Position numbers and translations under genes: made by a program
The notes under the pieces: generated by a model
Database searches by the model: none
What the model was told of the DNA's origin: nothing
Seen by the model: the letters and a program-made list of their open reading frames with translations, nothing else
Source of the DNA: Micromonospora echinofusca
GTDB lineage: Bacteria; Actinomycetota; Actinomycetes; Mycobacteriales; Micromonosporaceae
DNA length: 64,000 nt
Direction of reading: 5' to 3'
Assembly: GCF_900091445.1 (NCBI RefSeq)
Contig: NZ_LT607733.1
Span: forward strand, 6,599,001-6,663,000
Shown here: in pieces, positions 7,622 to 15,901 of the stretch
How positions within the stretch are numbered: position 1 is the stretch's first letter
Layout: each line of letters begins with the position of its first letter

Positions 7622-8770
7622 ATGACGGACCGGGGGCAGCAGGGGCGGACCACCGCGCCCAACGGCGGACGGGTGCTCAGGCCCCGCGACTGGGTGGCGC
7701 CCGTGCGGGCGATGACCCGCCGGCTCAACTCGGACCATCCGCAGCAGGCCTCCGCGCCGGCCGGCCCGCAGCGCAGCCCCGTGGTCGACTGCGCGCTCTA
7801 CGTGGACGGCCGCCGGCAGCCCGGCGACTGGCGGTACGCCGAGGCGCTCGCCGCTGCCCGCAGTGCGGAGAACGGCTTCGTCTGGCTCGGCCTGCACGAG
7901 CCCGAGTTGGCCGAGATGACCGCCATCGCTGCCACGTACGGGCTGCACGAGCTGGCCGTCGAGGACGCCGTGAAGGCCCAACAGCGCCCCAAGCTGGAGC
8001 AGTTCGGCGAGGTCAGCTTCCTGGTGTTGCGCACCGCCCGCTACTGCGAGCACGCCGAGCTGACCGAGCACTCGGAGGTCGTCGAGACCGGCCAGGTGAT
8101 GCTCTTCATCGGCCCGAACTTCCTGATCAGCGTCCGGCACGGGGACGCCTGCCGGCTGGCTCCCGTCCGGGCCGACCTGGAGACGAAGCGCGACCTGCTG
8201 CTGCACGGCCCGTGGGCGGTGGCGTACGCGGTCACCGACCGGGTGGTCGACCTCTACCTCGAGGTCGCCGACCGGCTGGAGGACGACCTCGACATCCTGG
8301 AGGCCGACGTGTTCGACCGCCAGTCCAGCGGCCGGATCCAGCGGATCTACCAGATGAAGCGGGAACTGGTGGAGTTCAAGCGGGCCGTGATGCCGTTGCA
8401 GCGCCCTCTGCTCACCCTCACCGCGCAGATGAACCGCGACGTGCCGAAGGAGATCCGCCGCTACTTCCGCGACGTGCAGGACCATCTCAGCCGCACCGTC
8501 GAGCAGGTCAACTCGTACGACGACCTGCTCAACTCGATCCTCCAGGCGCGGCTGGCCCAGGTCACGGTCGACCAGAACAACGACATGCGCAAGATCGCGG
8601 CGTGGGCCGCCATCGCCGCCGTCTGGACCGCCATCGCCGGCATCTACGGGATGAACTTCGAGGTGATGCCGGAGCTGAAGATGACGTACGGCTATCCCGT
8701 CGTCCTCGCCCTGATGCTCGCGATCTCGCTGGCGCTGTACCGCTGGTTCCGCCGCAACGGCTGGCTCTGA
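7622..8770 (+). CDS. corA: Magnesium/cobalt transporter CorA
   Basis: 382 residues. The C-terminus has the two CorA membrane helices and the diagnostic selectivity-loop motif YGMNF (residues about 341-346) followed by VMPEL; the long preceding region of charged helices (DLYLEVADRLEDDLDILE, YFRDVQDHL) is the cytosolic funnel. The protein forms a pentameric channel for Mg2+ uptake. Start chosen at ATG 7622, which follows GGGGAGGGGGCGGG; the open frame extends to 7565 but lacks a binding site there. The N-terminal 60 residues are a basic extension not typical of the short CorA proteins. Confidence 0.9.
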   Translation: MTDRGQQGRTTAPNGGRVLRPRDWVAPVRAMTRRLNSDHPQQASAPAGPQRSPVVDCALYVDGRRQPGDWRYAEALAAARSAENGFVWLGLHEPELAEMTAIAATYGLHELAVEDAVKAQQRPKLEQFGEVSFLVLRTARYCEHAELTEHSEVVETGQVMLFIGPNFLISVRHGDACRLAPVRADLETKRDLLLHGPWAVAYAVTDRVVDLYLEVADRLEDDLDILEADVFDRQSSGRIQRIYQMKRELVEFKRAVMPLQRPLLTLTAQMNRDVPKEIRRYFRDVQDHLSRTVEQVNSYDDLLNSILQARLAQVTVDQNNDMRKIAAWAAIAAVWTAIAGIYGMNFEVMPELKMTYGYPVVLALMLAISLALYRWFRRNGWL

Positions 8771-8924
8771 CGGCCCGAGCCGGACGCGCAGCCCCCGCCG
8801 CACCCGGCGCCGCCTCACCCCGCAGCCCCCGCCGCCTGAGCCCGCAGCTTCCGTCGTCGGACGCGGAAGCGCCGGCGGGGCGGCGGGGAGCCGCTTCGCC
8901 GGCGCTTTCCGGGACCGACAGGGG

Positions 8925-9707
8925 TCAGCGGCGGCCGTTGGTCCGCGCGCCGCCCTTCCCGAGAGCCTCGGTCAGGTCGTCCGCGGGACGACCCGAGGTG
9001 TCCTTCGCGCCCTCGGCCACCGACGGGACCTTGTCCGTCGCGTGCACCGTCGGCTGCTTGCCGGGGGTGGTGGTGGAGGCGCTGTCGCCGCCGGCCACCG
9101 CCGAGCTGCCGGCGCCGGTCGGGCCACCGGCCACGCCCGAGCCGCTCGACATCGTCGACGCGTCGGTCACCGGCGTGCGGATCTCCATGGTCTCCACCTC
9201 GTCGCGCATCGGCTCCAGCTTGCGGGTCGGGTCGTACTCGGCCCACTCCTGCTGCTCCCGACGCCGCCGCATCGCCACGGCGGCGACCCCGGCCACCGCG
9301 CCGGCCGCGAGCAGGCCGGTCATCATGGACCCGCCCCGCCGGGAGTTCTTCTTCCGGGACGCCTTCATGTTCTTCGCCTTGACCTTCCTGCCGGCCGCGA
9401 CCTGCTTGGCTGCCAGGGCCTTCCGGCCGGTGACCGCCTTGCCCGCCGCCTCGGCCTGCGCCTTGCGAACGGCCAGGGCCAGCGGCGCGAGCGCGGCGAC
9501 CGTGGACGCGAGGCCGCTGGACGCGCGGTCGCGCACGATGACGGCCGTCGGCGCGACCGCGCCCCGGGCCGCCTGGACCCGCGGGGCGACGGTGGCGCCG
9601 GCACCCTTCGCGGCGTACGTCGCGGCCTGCCTCAGGTGACCGAGTCCCTGGTTCAGCTCCACCTTGGCCAGCTGCCCCTGGGTCTTACGCCGCCCGATTC
9701 CAAACAC
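8925..9707 (-). CDS. Hypothetical membrane-anchored, lysine/alanine-rich protein
   Basis: 260 residues. GTG start at 9707 is preceded by AGGAGG at 8-base spacing. Residues 1-75 are amphipathic and helical (LRQAATYAAKGAG ... VRDRASSG); then a strongly basic stretch, one hydrophobic helix (MTGLLAAGAVAGVAAVA) ended by RRRRE, and an acidic to disordered Ser/Thr/Gly-rich tail. This resembles short actinobacterial proteins of the DUF5324 type, but I cannot confirm the family. It is divergent from ppiA with about 117 bases between starts. Confidence 0.75.
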   Translation of the reverse strand: MFGIGRRKTQGQLAKVELNQGLGHLRQAATYAAKGAGATVAPRVQAARGAVAPTAVIVRDRASSGLASTVAALAPLALAVRKAQAEAAGKAVTGRKALAAKQVAAGRKVKAKNMKASRKKNSRRGGSMMTGLLAAGAVAGVAAVAMRRRREQQEWAEYDPTRKLEPMRDEVETMEIRTPVTDASTMSSGSGVAGGPTGAGSSAVAGGDSASTTTPGKQPTVHATDKVPSVAEGAKDTSGRPADDLTEALGKGGARTNGRR

Positions 9708-9824
9708 GGTCCCACCTCCTGGGAGTTGTTCCTTCGTCATCCTCCACCTTCGGATGCCTCCGCACTGCCAGATCGGGCACATGGGAGGATCCGCATGGAA
9801 CTGACCAACGACTGAGGAGTACCC

Positions 9825-10355
9825 GTGGCCGAGGCTGTCTACGCCACCTTGCACACCAACGCTGGCCCGATCCGGCTGGAGCTCTTCCAGAACCACGCCC
9901 CGAAGACCGTCAAGAACTTCGTCGACCTGGCGGAGGGCACCCGCGAATACACCGACCCGCGTACGGGTCAGCCGGGCAGCGGGCCGTACTACGACGGCAC
10001 CATCTCGCACCGGGTGATCAGCGGCTTCATGATCCAGATGGGCGACCCGACCGGCACCGGTCGCGGTGGCCCGGGTTACAAGTTCGGTGACGAGTTTCAC
10101 CCGGAGCTGCGCTTCGACCAGCCGTACCTGCTGGCGATGGCGAACGCCGGGCCGGGCACCAACGGCTCGCAGTTCTTCATCACCGTGTCGCCGACGCCGC
10201 ACCTGAACAACCGGCACACCATCTTCGGGAAGGTGGCCGACGAGCAGTCGGTGAAGGTCGTCGACGCGATCGCCAACACCCCGACCGGCCCGAACGACCG
10301 GCCGTTGCAGGACGTCGTCATCGAGCGGGTCGAGATCGAGCGGAACGCTGCCTGA
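9825..10355 (+). CDS. ppiA: Peptidyl-prolyl cis-trans isomerase, cyclophilin type
   Basis: 176 residues covering one cyclophilin domain. Catalytic-site motifs are present: ISHRVISGFMIQMGDPTGTG (Arg and Phe/Met/Gln of the active site) and ANAGPGTNGSQFFI (Gln-Phe-Phe). No signal peptide, so it acts in the cytoplasm as a protein-folding isomerase. GTG start, binding site GGAG at the sequence gactgaggag. In actinomycetes this gene commonly stands next to a rhomboid protease in the origin region, as it does here. Confidence 0.92.
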   Translation: MAEAVYATLHTNAGPIRLELFQNHAPKTVKNFVDLAEGTREYTDPRTGQPGSGPYYDGTISHRVISGFMIQMGDPTGTGRGGPGYKFGDEFHPELRFDQPYLLAMANAGPGTNGSQFFITVSPTPHLNNRHTIFGKVADEQSVKVVDAIANTPTGPNDRPLQDVVIERVEIERNAA

Positions 10356-10381
10356 GCGGTCCGCGAGGTACCTTTGCCGAC

Positions 10382-10453
10382 ATGACTGAGCGCTCCGAGG
10401 GCCGGGACCGGTTGGTGGGTCGCGCGATCCGCGACGGCGGGCGCGCACGGTGA
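10382..10453 (+). other. Possible 23-codon upstream ORF of the rhomboid gene
   Basis: ATG at 10382 opens a 23-residue arginine-rich frame whose TGA (10451-10453) overlaps the rhomboid GTG start at 10450 as GTGA. That overlap is typical of translational coupling. The ribosome binding site is poor (GAGG 12 bases before), so this may be chance. Confidence 0.25.
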
Positions 10454-11364
10454 GCGAGTCCCCACCCACGACCCCGGTCTGCTACCGGCACCCGGGCCGC
10501 GAGACGTACGTGCGGTGCACCCGCTGCGACCGGCCGATCTGTCCGGACTGCATGCGGGAGGCGTCGGTCGGGTTCCAGTGCCCGGAGTGCGTGGCGGAGG
10601 GACGTCGTAGCGTGCGGCCGGCGCGTACCGCCTTCGGTGGCGGTGCCGCCGGCCGGCACGGCTACGTCACCAAGGCACTGATCGCGCTCAACGTGCTGAT
10701 GATGCTGCTCTCCATCGCCAGCGACCGGGGCGGGGACGCGGCGATCGGCGGCTCCGGCTTCGGTGGCCTGATGGGCGGCAGCACCCCGCTGACCGACTGG
10801 GGCTCTGTGCTCGGCAACGCGATCTTCCCCGACGGCACGGTCGGCGGCATCGCCGAGGGCGAGTGGTACCGCCTGGTCACCGCGATGTTCCTGCACTACG
10901 GCGTGGTCCACCTGCTGCTGAGCACGTGGGCACTGTGGGTGCTCGGCCGGTACCTGGAGGCCAGCCTCGGGCCGCTGCGCTTCCTGGCGCTCTACCTGGT
11001 CGCCGGGCTGGGCGGCAACGTCGCCGCCTACCTGTTCAGCGCGGAGAACCAGCTCACCGCCGGAGCCTCCACGTCGATCTTCGGCCTGTTCGCCGCGCTG
11101 GTGGTCGTCGAACGGAAGATGGGCCGGGACATCTCCCAGGTGCTGCCCATCCTGGTGGTCAACCTGGTCTTCACGTTCACCGTGCCGAGCATCTCGATCC
11201 CCGGGCACCTGGGCGGCCTGGTGGTCGGCGCGCTGCTGGCGCTCGTGTTCGCGTACGCCCCGCGGTCGCGGCGGTCGCTGGTGCAGCTCGCGGGCGGCGC
11301 GGTGATCGTGGCGGCGCTGATCGGCCTGGCCCTGGTCCGCACCGCGGCCATCGTCGGCGGCTGA
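10450..11364 (+). CDS. Rhomboid family intramembrane serine protease with N-terminal zinc-binding box
   Basis: 304 residues. Residues 11-48 hold a B-box-like zinc motif (CYRHPGRET, CTRCDRPICPDC, CPEC). About seven membrane segments follow. The catalytic serine motif appears as GASTSIFG and the histidine as GHLGG, with WYRLVTAMFLHYGVVHLL marking the conserved loop-1/HxxxH-like region. It cleaves membrane-embedded substrates. GTG start. This zinc-box plus rhomboid arrangement is common in actinobacteria. Substrate unknown. Confidence 0.9.
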   Translation: MSESPPTTPVCYRHPGRETYVRCTRCDRPICPDCMREASVGFQCPECVAEGRRSVRPARTAFGGGAAGRHGYVTKALIALNVLMMLLSIASDRGGDAAIGGSGFGGLMGGSTPLTDWGSVLGNAIFPDGTVGGIAEGEWYRLVTAMFLHYGVVHLLLSTWALWVLGRYLEASLGPLRFLALYLVAGLGGNVAAYLFSAENQLTAGASTSIFGLFAALVVVERKMGRDISQVLPILVVNLVFTFTVPSISIPGHLGGLVVGALLALVFAYAPRSRRSLVQLAGGAVIVAALIGLALVRTAAIVGG

Positions 11365-11427
11365 CCTCCGGCCCGGTCCCCGCCTTCCGGCGCGGGGCCA
11401 GCCGGGGCCACCGCCGCGACCTGCCGC

Positions 11428-11856
11428 TCAGTGCGGGCGGGCCTCGTGCAGGGCCTCGGCCACCTCGGCGGGGTCCGCGCCGAGGTCGTGGCGGCCGAAG
11501 AGGTGCAGCGACTCGCCCGCGTCGATCTCCAGCAGCTCGCTGGTCAGGCCCCGCCGCGCGCGGCGGTCCACGGTCACCTTCTCGATGCTCGTCCAGGGCA
11601 GCCGCCGGCGCCCCGCGAAGCCCTGGACGACCGTGATCCCGGCCGGGTCCACCGCGAGCCGGACCGGCGCGAGAAGGTCGCGCACCGCCCAGCCGGCGAG
11701 CGCGACGGCCGTGAGGACGGCCAGCGCCAACCGGACCCGGTCGCTGCCGTCGAGGAGCAGCGCCAGCGCGAGCAGCGCGACCGCGCCGGTCAGCTTGAGC
11801 GCCGGCAGGGCGGCCGGCACCCGCCACTGCCGGCTCGGGGACGGGTCTGCGGACAT
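11428..11856 (-). CDS. PH-domain membrane protein (bPH type)
   Basis: 142 residues: two adjacent hydrophobic helices at about 18-60 (LTGAVALLALALLL and LAVLTAVALAGWAV), then a small beta-rich domain with VDPAGITVVQGFAGRRRLPW, the pattern of the bacterial PH domain found in many small actinobacterial membrane proteins. Role unknown. Convergent with the rhomboid gene and divergent from the thiolase. Confidence 0.75.
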   Translation of the reverse strand: MSADPSPSRQWRVPAALPALKLTGAVALLALALLLDGSDRVRLALAVLTAVALAGWAVRDLLAPVRLAVDPAGITVVQGFAGRRRLPWTSIEKVTVDRRARRGLTSELLEIDAGESLHLFGRHDLGADPAEVAEALHEARPH

Positions 11857-11944
11857 CCGTTCAGCATGCCAGGGGACCGGGGGAGGACGCCCGGCCCGCC
11901 GACGACGTAGGATCGGGGCCAGCCCAAGTTACCGGGGAGTAGTC

Positions 11945-13117
11945 ATGAGTGACGCAGTCATCGTCGGCGCGGTACGCACCCCGGTGGGGCGGCGCAAGGG
12001 CAGCCTGGCCGCCGTGCACCCGGTCGACCTCTCGGCGCACGTGCTGCGCGCCCTCGCCGAGCGCACCGGCATCGACCCGGCCCAGGTCGACGACGTGGTC
12101 TGGGGCTGCGTCTCCCAGGTCGGCGACCAGTCGTGGAACGTCGCCCGCAATGGCGTGCTCGCCGCCGGCTGGCCCGAGTCGGTGCCCGGCACCACGCTCG
12201 ACCGGCAGTGCGGCTCCAGCCAGCAGGCCCTGCACTTCGCCGCCGCCACCGTCCTCTCCGGTCAGGCCGACCTGGTCGTCGCCGGTGGCGTCGAGTCGAT
12301 GACCCGGGTCGCCATGGGCTCCAGCGTGGCGGGCGGGTCGCCCTTCAGCGACCAGCTTCGTGACCGCTACCGCGGCGTCGAGGGCTTCGCCGACGACGCG
12401 CCGCTGCCCTTCAACCAGGGCGTCGGGGCGGAGCTGATCGCCGAGCGCTGGCGCTTCTCCCGCGCGCAGCTCGACGAGTTCGCCCTCGCCAGCCACGAGA
12501 AGGCCGCCGCCGCGCAGGACGCCGGCGCCTTCGACGCCGAGATCGCCCCGGTCGCCCTGGCCGACGGCGGCAAGTTCGCCGCCGACGAGGGCATCCGGCG
12601 GGACACCTCGCTGGAGAAGCTCGGCGAGCTGGCCACCCCGTTCCGCGCCGACGGCGTCGTCACCGCCGGCTCCGCGTCGCAGATCTCCGACGGGGCGGCG
12701 GCGCTCGCCGTCACCACCAGCGAGTGGGCCAGCCGGCACGGCCTGCGCCCGCTGGCGCGCGTACACACCGCCGTCGTCGCCGCCGACGATCCCGTCACCA
12801 TGCTCACCGCGCCGATCCCGGCCACCGCGAAGGCGCTGCGCCGCGCGGGGCTGGGCATCGAGGAGATCGGGGTGTACGAGGTGAACGAGGCGTTCGCCCC
12901 GGTGCCGCTGGCCTGGCTGGCGGAGACCGAGGCGGACCCGGAGCAGCTCAACCCGCGCGGCGGCGCGATCGCGCTGGGCCACCCGCTCGGCGGCTCCGGC
13001 GCCCGGATCATGACCACCATGCTCGCCCACATGCGCGACAACGACATCCGCTACGGCCTCCAGACGATGTGCGAGGGCGGCGGCATGGCCAACGCGACCA
13101 TCGTCGAGCTGCTTTAG
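11945..13117 (+). CDS. Thiolase (acetyl-CoA C-acyltransferase, steroid/beta-oxidation type)
   Basis: 390 residues. Acyl-enzyme cysteine at Cys89 (LDRQCGSSQQ), the C-terminal catalytic GGAIALGHPLGGSGARI and a second active-site cysteine in CEGGGMAN are all present, as is NEAF. It cleaves 3-ketoacyl-CoA or, in reverse, condenses two acyl-CoAs. The ATG at 11945 follows GGGGAG. Degradative FadA5/FadA6-like thiolases have this length; no other beta-oxidation genes are adjacent, so substrate is open. Confidence 0.9.
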   Translation: MSDAVIVGAVRTPVGRRKGSLAAVHPVDLSAHVLRALAERTGIDPAQVDDVVWGCVSQVGDQSWNVARNGVLAAGWPESVPGTTLDRQCGSSQQALHFAAATVLSGQADLVVAGGVESMTRVAMGSSVAGGSPFSDQLRDRYRGVEGFADDAPLPFNQGVGAELIAERWRFSRAQLDEFALASHEKAAAAQDAGAFDAEIAPVALADGGKFAADEGIRRDTSLEKLGELATPFRADGVVTAGSASQISDGAAALAVTTSEWASRHGLRPLARVHTAVVAADDPVTMLTAPIPATAKALRRAGLGIEEIGVYEVNEAFAPVPLAWLAETEADPEQLNPRGGAIALGHPLGGSGARIMTTMLAHMRDNDIRYGLQTMCEGGGMANATIVELL

Positions 13118-13142
13118 GGCTTGTGTCGAACTGGTGAGGCCC

Positions 13143-13253
13143 GTCACGCAGAAGGCGCGGAAGCCTGACGAACCACTGCCGCCCGAACTGTGATACCTCT
13201 GTGGCATAAAAATACCCGCGAGGTATCGGCGGGCGGACTACACCGCCGTCGAG
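13143..13253. repeat. Dispersed AT-core repeat, family 2, copy 1
   Basis: The core 13192-13227 is a dyad: GATACCTC and GAGGTATC flank an AT-rich centre with GGCATAAAAATACC. A second copy in inverted orientation is at 26745-26848; similarity spans about 100 bases including CCACTGCCGCC on one side and GACTACACCGCCG on the other. It fills most of the 291-base gap between the thiolase and the phosphotransferase and stands out as an A+T island. Confidence 0.75.
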
Positions 13254-13408
13254 ATCCAATGCATTCAGTCACGTCCAACGAGCAGAAAGTAGCGGACGGC
13301 TGTGGCCGGTCGGCCTCCCACCAGGCCGGTTCGCCGCTGGTCGGCGTGCCGCCGTGGACGACGGAAAACGCGTGGTCCGGTGCGGCGGGTGGCGGTTAGG
13401 TTCCCGGC

Positions 13409-14435
13409 GTGACCGACGCCGCCACGCCACCCGCAGACCGGGCCGCCACGCCGTACGCCGACTGGGCCAACGCGCACTGGCGGGACACCGCCCTCGACTG
13501 GGTCGGCGAGCACCTCGCCCGGCACGGCCGCCGGGTGGCCGGACCGGTGGAGCCCCGGGTCCGGCCCTGGTCGCTGGTCTGGCGGGTGCCCACCGACGCC
13601 GGGGACGTCTGGTTCAAGGCGAACAACCCCGGCACCCGGCACGAGGCCGCGCTGCTGGGCGCGCTGGCCCGGCTCGTCCCCGGCCGGGTTCTCGACCCGG
13701 TCGCCGTGGACGCCGGGCGAGGCTGGTCCCTGCTGCCCGACGGCGGTCCGACGCTGCGCGAGGCGCTGGGCGGCGACCGCGGCCTGCTGACCCGCTGGGA
13801 GCGGGTCCTGCCCGCGTACGCCGACCTCCAGCGCGCGGTCGCGCCCGCGGCCGGCGGACTGCTCGCCCTGGGCGTGCCCGACCACCGGCCGGAGGCGCTG
13901 CCGGAGCTGTTCGGGGCGCTGCTCGACGACGAGGAGTCGCTGCTGCTCGGCGAGGAGGACGGGCTCTCCGCCGAGGCGTACGGGCGGCTGCGCGCCCACC
14001 GCTCCGCCTTCGCCGAGGACTGCCGGCGGCTGGCCGGCTCCGGCGTCGCGCCGACCGTCCAGCACGACGACCTGCACGACGGCAACGTCTTCGTCGCCGG
14101 CGACGGGTACCGCTTCTTCGACTGGGGCGACGCGTCGGTGGCCCACCCGTTCGGCACGCTGCTGGTGACGCTGAACTCGGTCGCGGACGCGTTCGGGGCT
14201 GCCCGGAGGCGACCCGGCGCTGGCGCGGCTGCGCGACGCCTACCTGGAGCCGTGGTCGGACGGGCACGACCGGGCGACGCTGCGCGAGGCGGCCCGCCTG
14301 GCCGTCCGCGTGACCCGGGTCAGCCGGGCGCTCTCCTGGCGTCGCGCCCTCCAGGGCGCCGACCCGACCCGCGCCGAGTACGCCGCCGCGGTGCCCGGCT
14401 GGTTGCAGGAGCTGTTCGCCCCGGACCCGGTCTGA
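13409..14435 (+). pseudogene. Aminoglycoside/choline-kinase-like phosphotransferase, frameshifted near the 3' end
   Basis: The first 262 codons encode an APH-type kinase: the catalytic loop is VQHDDLHDGNVF with the metal motif FFDWGDASV after it. At the GGGG run 14195-14198 the frame breaks. Removing one G gives an uninterrupted, family-like C-terminus (LRDAYLEPWSDGHD ... VPGWLQELF) that ends at TGA 14433-14435; without it the frame runs into arginine-rich nonsense. It may be a sequencing error or a true recent inactivation. GTG start at 13409. Substrate unknown; not evidence of resistance by itself. Confidence 0.8.
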
Positions 14436-14628
14436 GCCGCCCCGGCGGCGGCGCGTCTCCGGCCCCGACGGCGCGGCCCGTCGCGTCATCGGCCCCGGCG
14501 ACGCCGCCCGGCCCGTCCCGCCCGTGGCCGGTGGCGGAGCCGGACAGGCGGTGCGACGCGCACCCGTGGAACTTCCAATAATCCGGCGTGACCCATGTCA
14601 CCCCAGGTCGCGCCTCGTTGGGCAGGGC

Positions 14629-15141
14629 ATGGACGTCTTCTCCCGAACGTTCCTCCCGGCCGCCTCCGAGGCCGGGCTGGCGGTGCAGACCGTCACCCGG
14701 CACATGCCGGTCTTCCGACGCTGCGTCGGTTCCGGCGACGCCACCATCCTCGTCACCCGCTGCGCCCGGCCCGAGCGCCCGATGGCCGGCGAGTACCTCC
14801 TCCTGCTGACCCACCGGCGGCTGGTCGTCACCCAGCAGACCCGCGTGCTGCACCGGCTGCGCCTGCACCTCAACACGGACCTGCGGGAACTCAGCAACGT
14901 CACCTGGAGCCCCGACCCGCGCCTGCACTCGGTCGAGCTGGCCGCCACCGCCATCGACGGCATCCGCGAGCGGTTCCTCATCCGCACCCGCCACCCGAAG
15001 CAGGTGTGGCAGCTCGACGCGCTGCTCAACCACGCCTTCCGGACCCGGCTGCGTACGCCCCGGGAGCGGCTCGTCGCCACCATCGGCGAGGCGCCGCCCG
15101 TCGCGCGGCCCGCCACCTTCCGCCCCGCCGTGGTGCGCTGA
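14629..15141 (+). CDS. Hypothetical protein, possible bacterial PH-like fold
   Basis: 170 residues if the ATG at 14629 is used; the longer frame from 14524 adds sequence with no similarity pattern. Alternating beta-strand segments (YLLLLTHRRLVVTQQ, ELSNVTWSPD, RERFLIRTR) resemble a PH-like or YokE-like domain, and the C-terminus is helical (VWQLDALLNHAF). No family is recognised securely. It lies just upstream of the two-component system but the motif at 15150-15168 suggests that the latter has its own promoter. Confidence 0.6.
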   Translation: MDVFSRTFLPAASEAGLAVQTVTRHMPVFRRCVGSGDATILVTRCARPERPMAGEYLLLLTHRRLVVTQQTRVLHRLRLHLNTDLRELSNVTWSPDPRLHSVELAATAIDGIRERFLIRTRHPKQVWQLDALLNHAFRTRLRTPRERLVATIGEAPPVARPATFRPAVVR

Positions 15142-15149
15142 GCGCCTTC

Positions 15150-15168
15150 TTACCGAACCCGAACATCC
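15150..15168 (+). promoter_or_regulatory. Shared operator-like motif before the response regulator
   Basis: The segment TTACCGAACCCGAACATCC contains CCGAAC twice in tandem and nearly repeats at 17287-17306 before the lipoprotein gene. It lies about 40 to 58 bases upstream of the regulator start. Best read as a binding site of this response regulator or a conserved promoter. Confidence 0.5.
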
Positions 15169-15208
15169 GCCGCCCCTGCGGCGCCGCCGCGTCGGCAATC
15201 ATGGGCCG

Positions 15209-15901
15209 GTGACCGCCGACGCCCCGCCTCGCGGGCTCGTCCTCGTGGTGGAGGACGAGCCGGCCATCGCCGACCTGGTCCGGCTCTACCTGAGTCGGGA
15301 CGGATTCGGCGTACACCTCGAACGGGACGGGGTGGCCGGGCTGGCCGCCGCCCGCCGCCTGCGCCCGGTCGCCTGCGTCCTCGACATCGCGCTGCCCGCC
15401 CTGACCGGCACCGAGATCTGCCGCCGCCTGCGCGAGGCCGGCGACTGGACGCCGGTCATCTTCCTCACCGCCCGCGACGACGAGGTGGACCGCGTCGTCG
15501 GGCTGGAGCTGGGGGCGGACGACTACGTCACCAAGCCGTTCAGCCCCCGCGAACTGGTCGCCCGGGTGCGGGCGGTGCTGCGGCGCACCGCCGGGGCGCC
15601 CGAGGGGACGGGCCTGCCCCGGGTCGTCGGCGCGGTGGCTCTCGACCCGACCCGCCGGACGGTGACCGTCGAGGGCGCCCCGGTCCAGCTCACCTCCACC
15701 GAGTTCGACCTGCTGGCGTACCTGATGGCCCGGCCGGGCCGGGTCTTCACCCGGGAGGAACTGCTCGCCGGGGTGTGGGGGTACGCGGCGCACGCCGGCA
15801 CCCGGACCGTCGACGTGCACGTCGCACAGGTCCGGTCGAAGCTGGGCGGAGCCGGCGTGATCCGCACCCACCGGGGCGTCGGGTACGCCGCCGATGGCTG
15901 A
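15209..15901 (+). CDS. OmpR/PhoB-type response regulator
   Basis: 230 residues. Receiver domain 10-125 with acidic pocket VVEDE, phospho-acceptor Asp59 (CVLDIALP), FLTARDD and YVTKPFSP lysine. Winged-helix domain about 140-228 with LTSTEFDLLAYLMARPGRVF, RTVDVHVAQVRSKL and RTHRGVGYA. GTG start. Its ATGGCTGA end overlaps the sensor kinase start by 8 bases, so the pair is one operon. Likely target genes carry the motif seen at 15150 and 17287. Confidence 0.93.
   Translation: MTADAPPRGLVLVVEDEPAIADLVRLYLSRDGFGVHLERDGVAGLAAARRLRPVACVLDIALPALTGTEICRRLREAGDWTPVIFLTARDDEVDRVVGLELGADDYVTKPFSPRELVARVRAVLRRTAGAPEGTGLPRVVGAVALDPTRRTVTVEGAPVQLTSTEFDLLAYLMARPGRVFTREELLAGVWGYAAHAGTRTVDVHVAQVRSKLGGAGVIRTHRGVGYAADG

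Noticed and set aside
7339..9639. 766-codon plus-strand frame covering corA and beyond
   Set aside because: Overlaps corA in another frame and the minus-strand protein; no recognisable domain.
11861..13207. 448-codon minus-strand frame opposite the thiolase
   Set aside because: Mirror frame; no motif, and the thiolase is complete with all catalytic residues.
13190..13260. Small peptide starting MIPLWHKNT in repeat family 2
   Set aside because: The other copy encodes a similar IPxxHKNT string but has no start, and the differences do not favour synonymous positions; dyad structure explains the conservation better.
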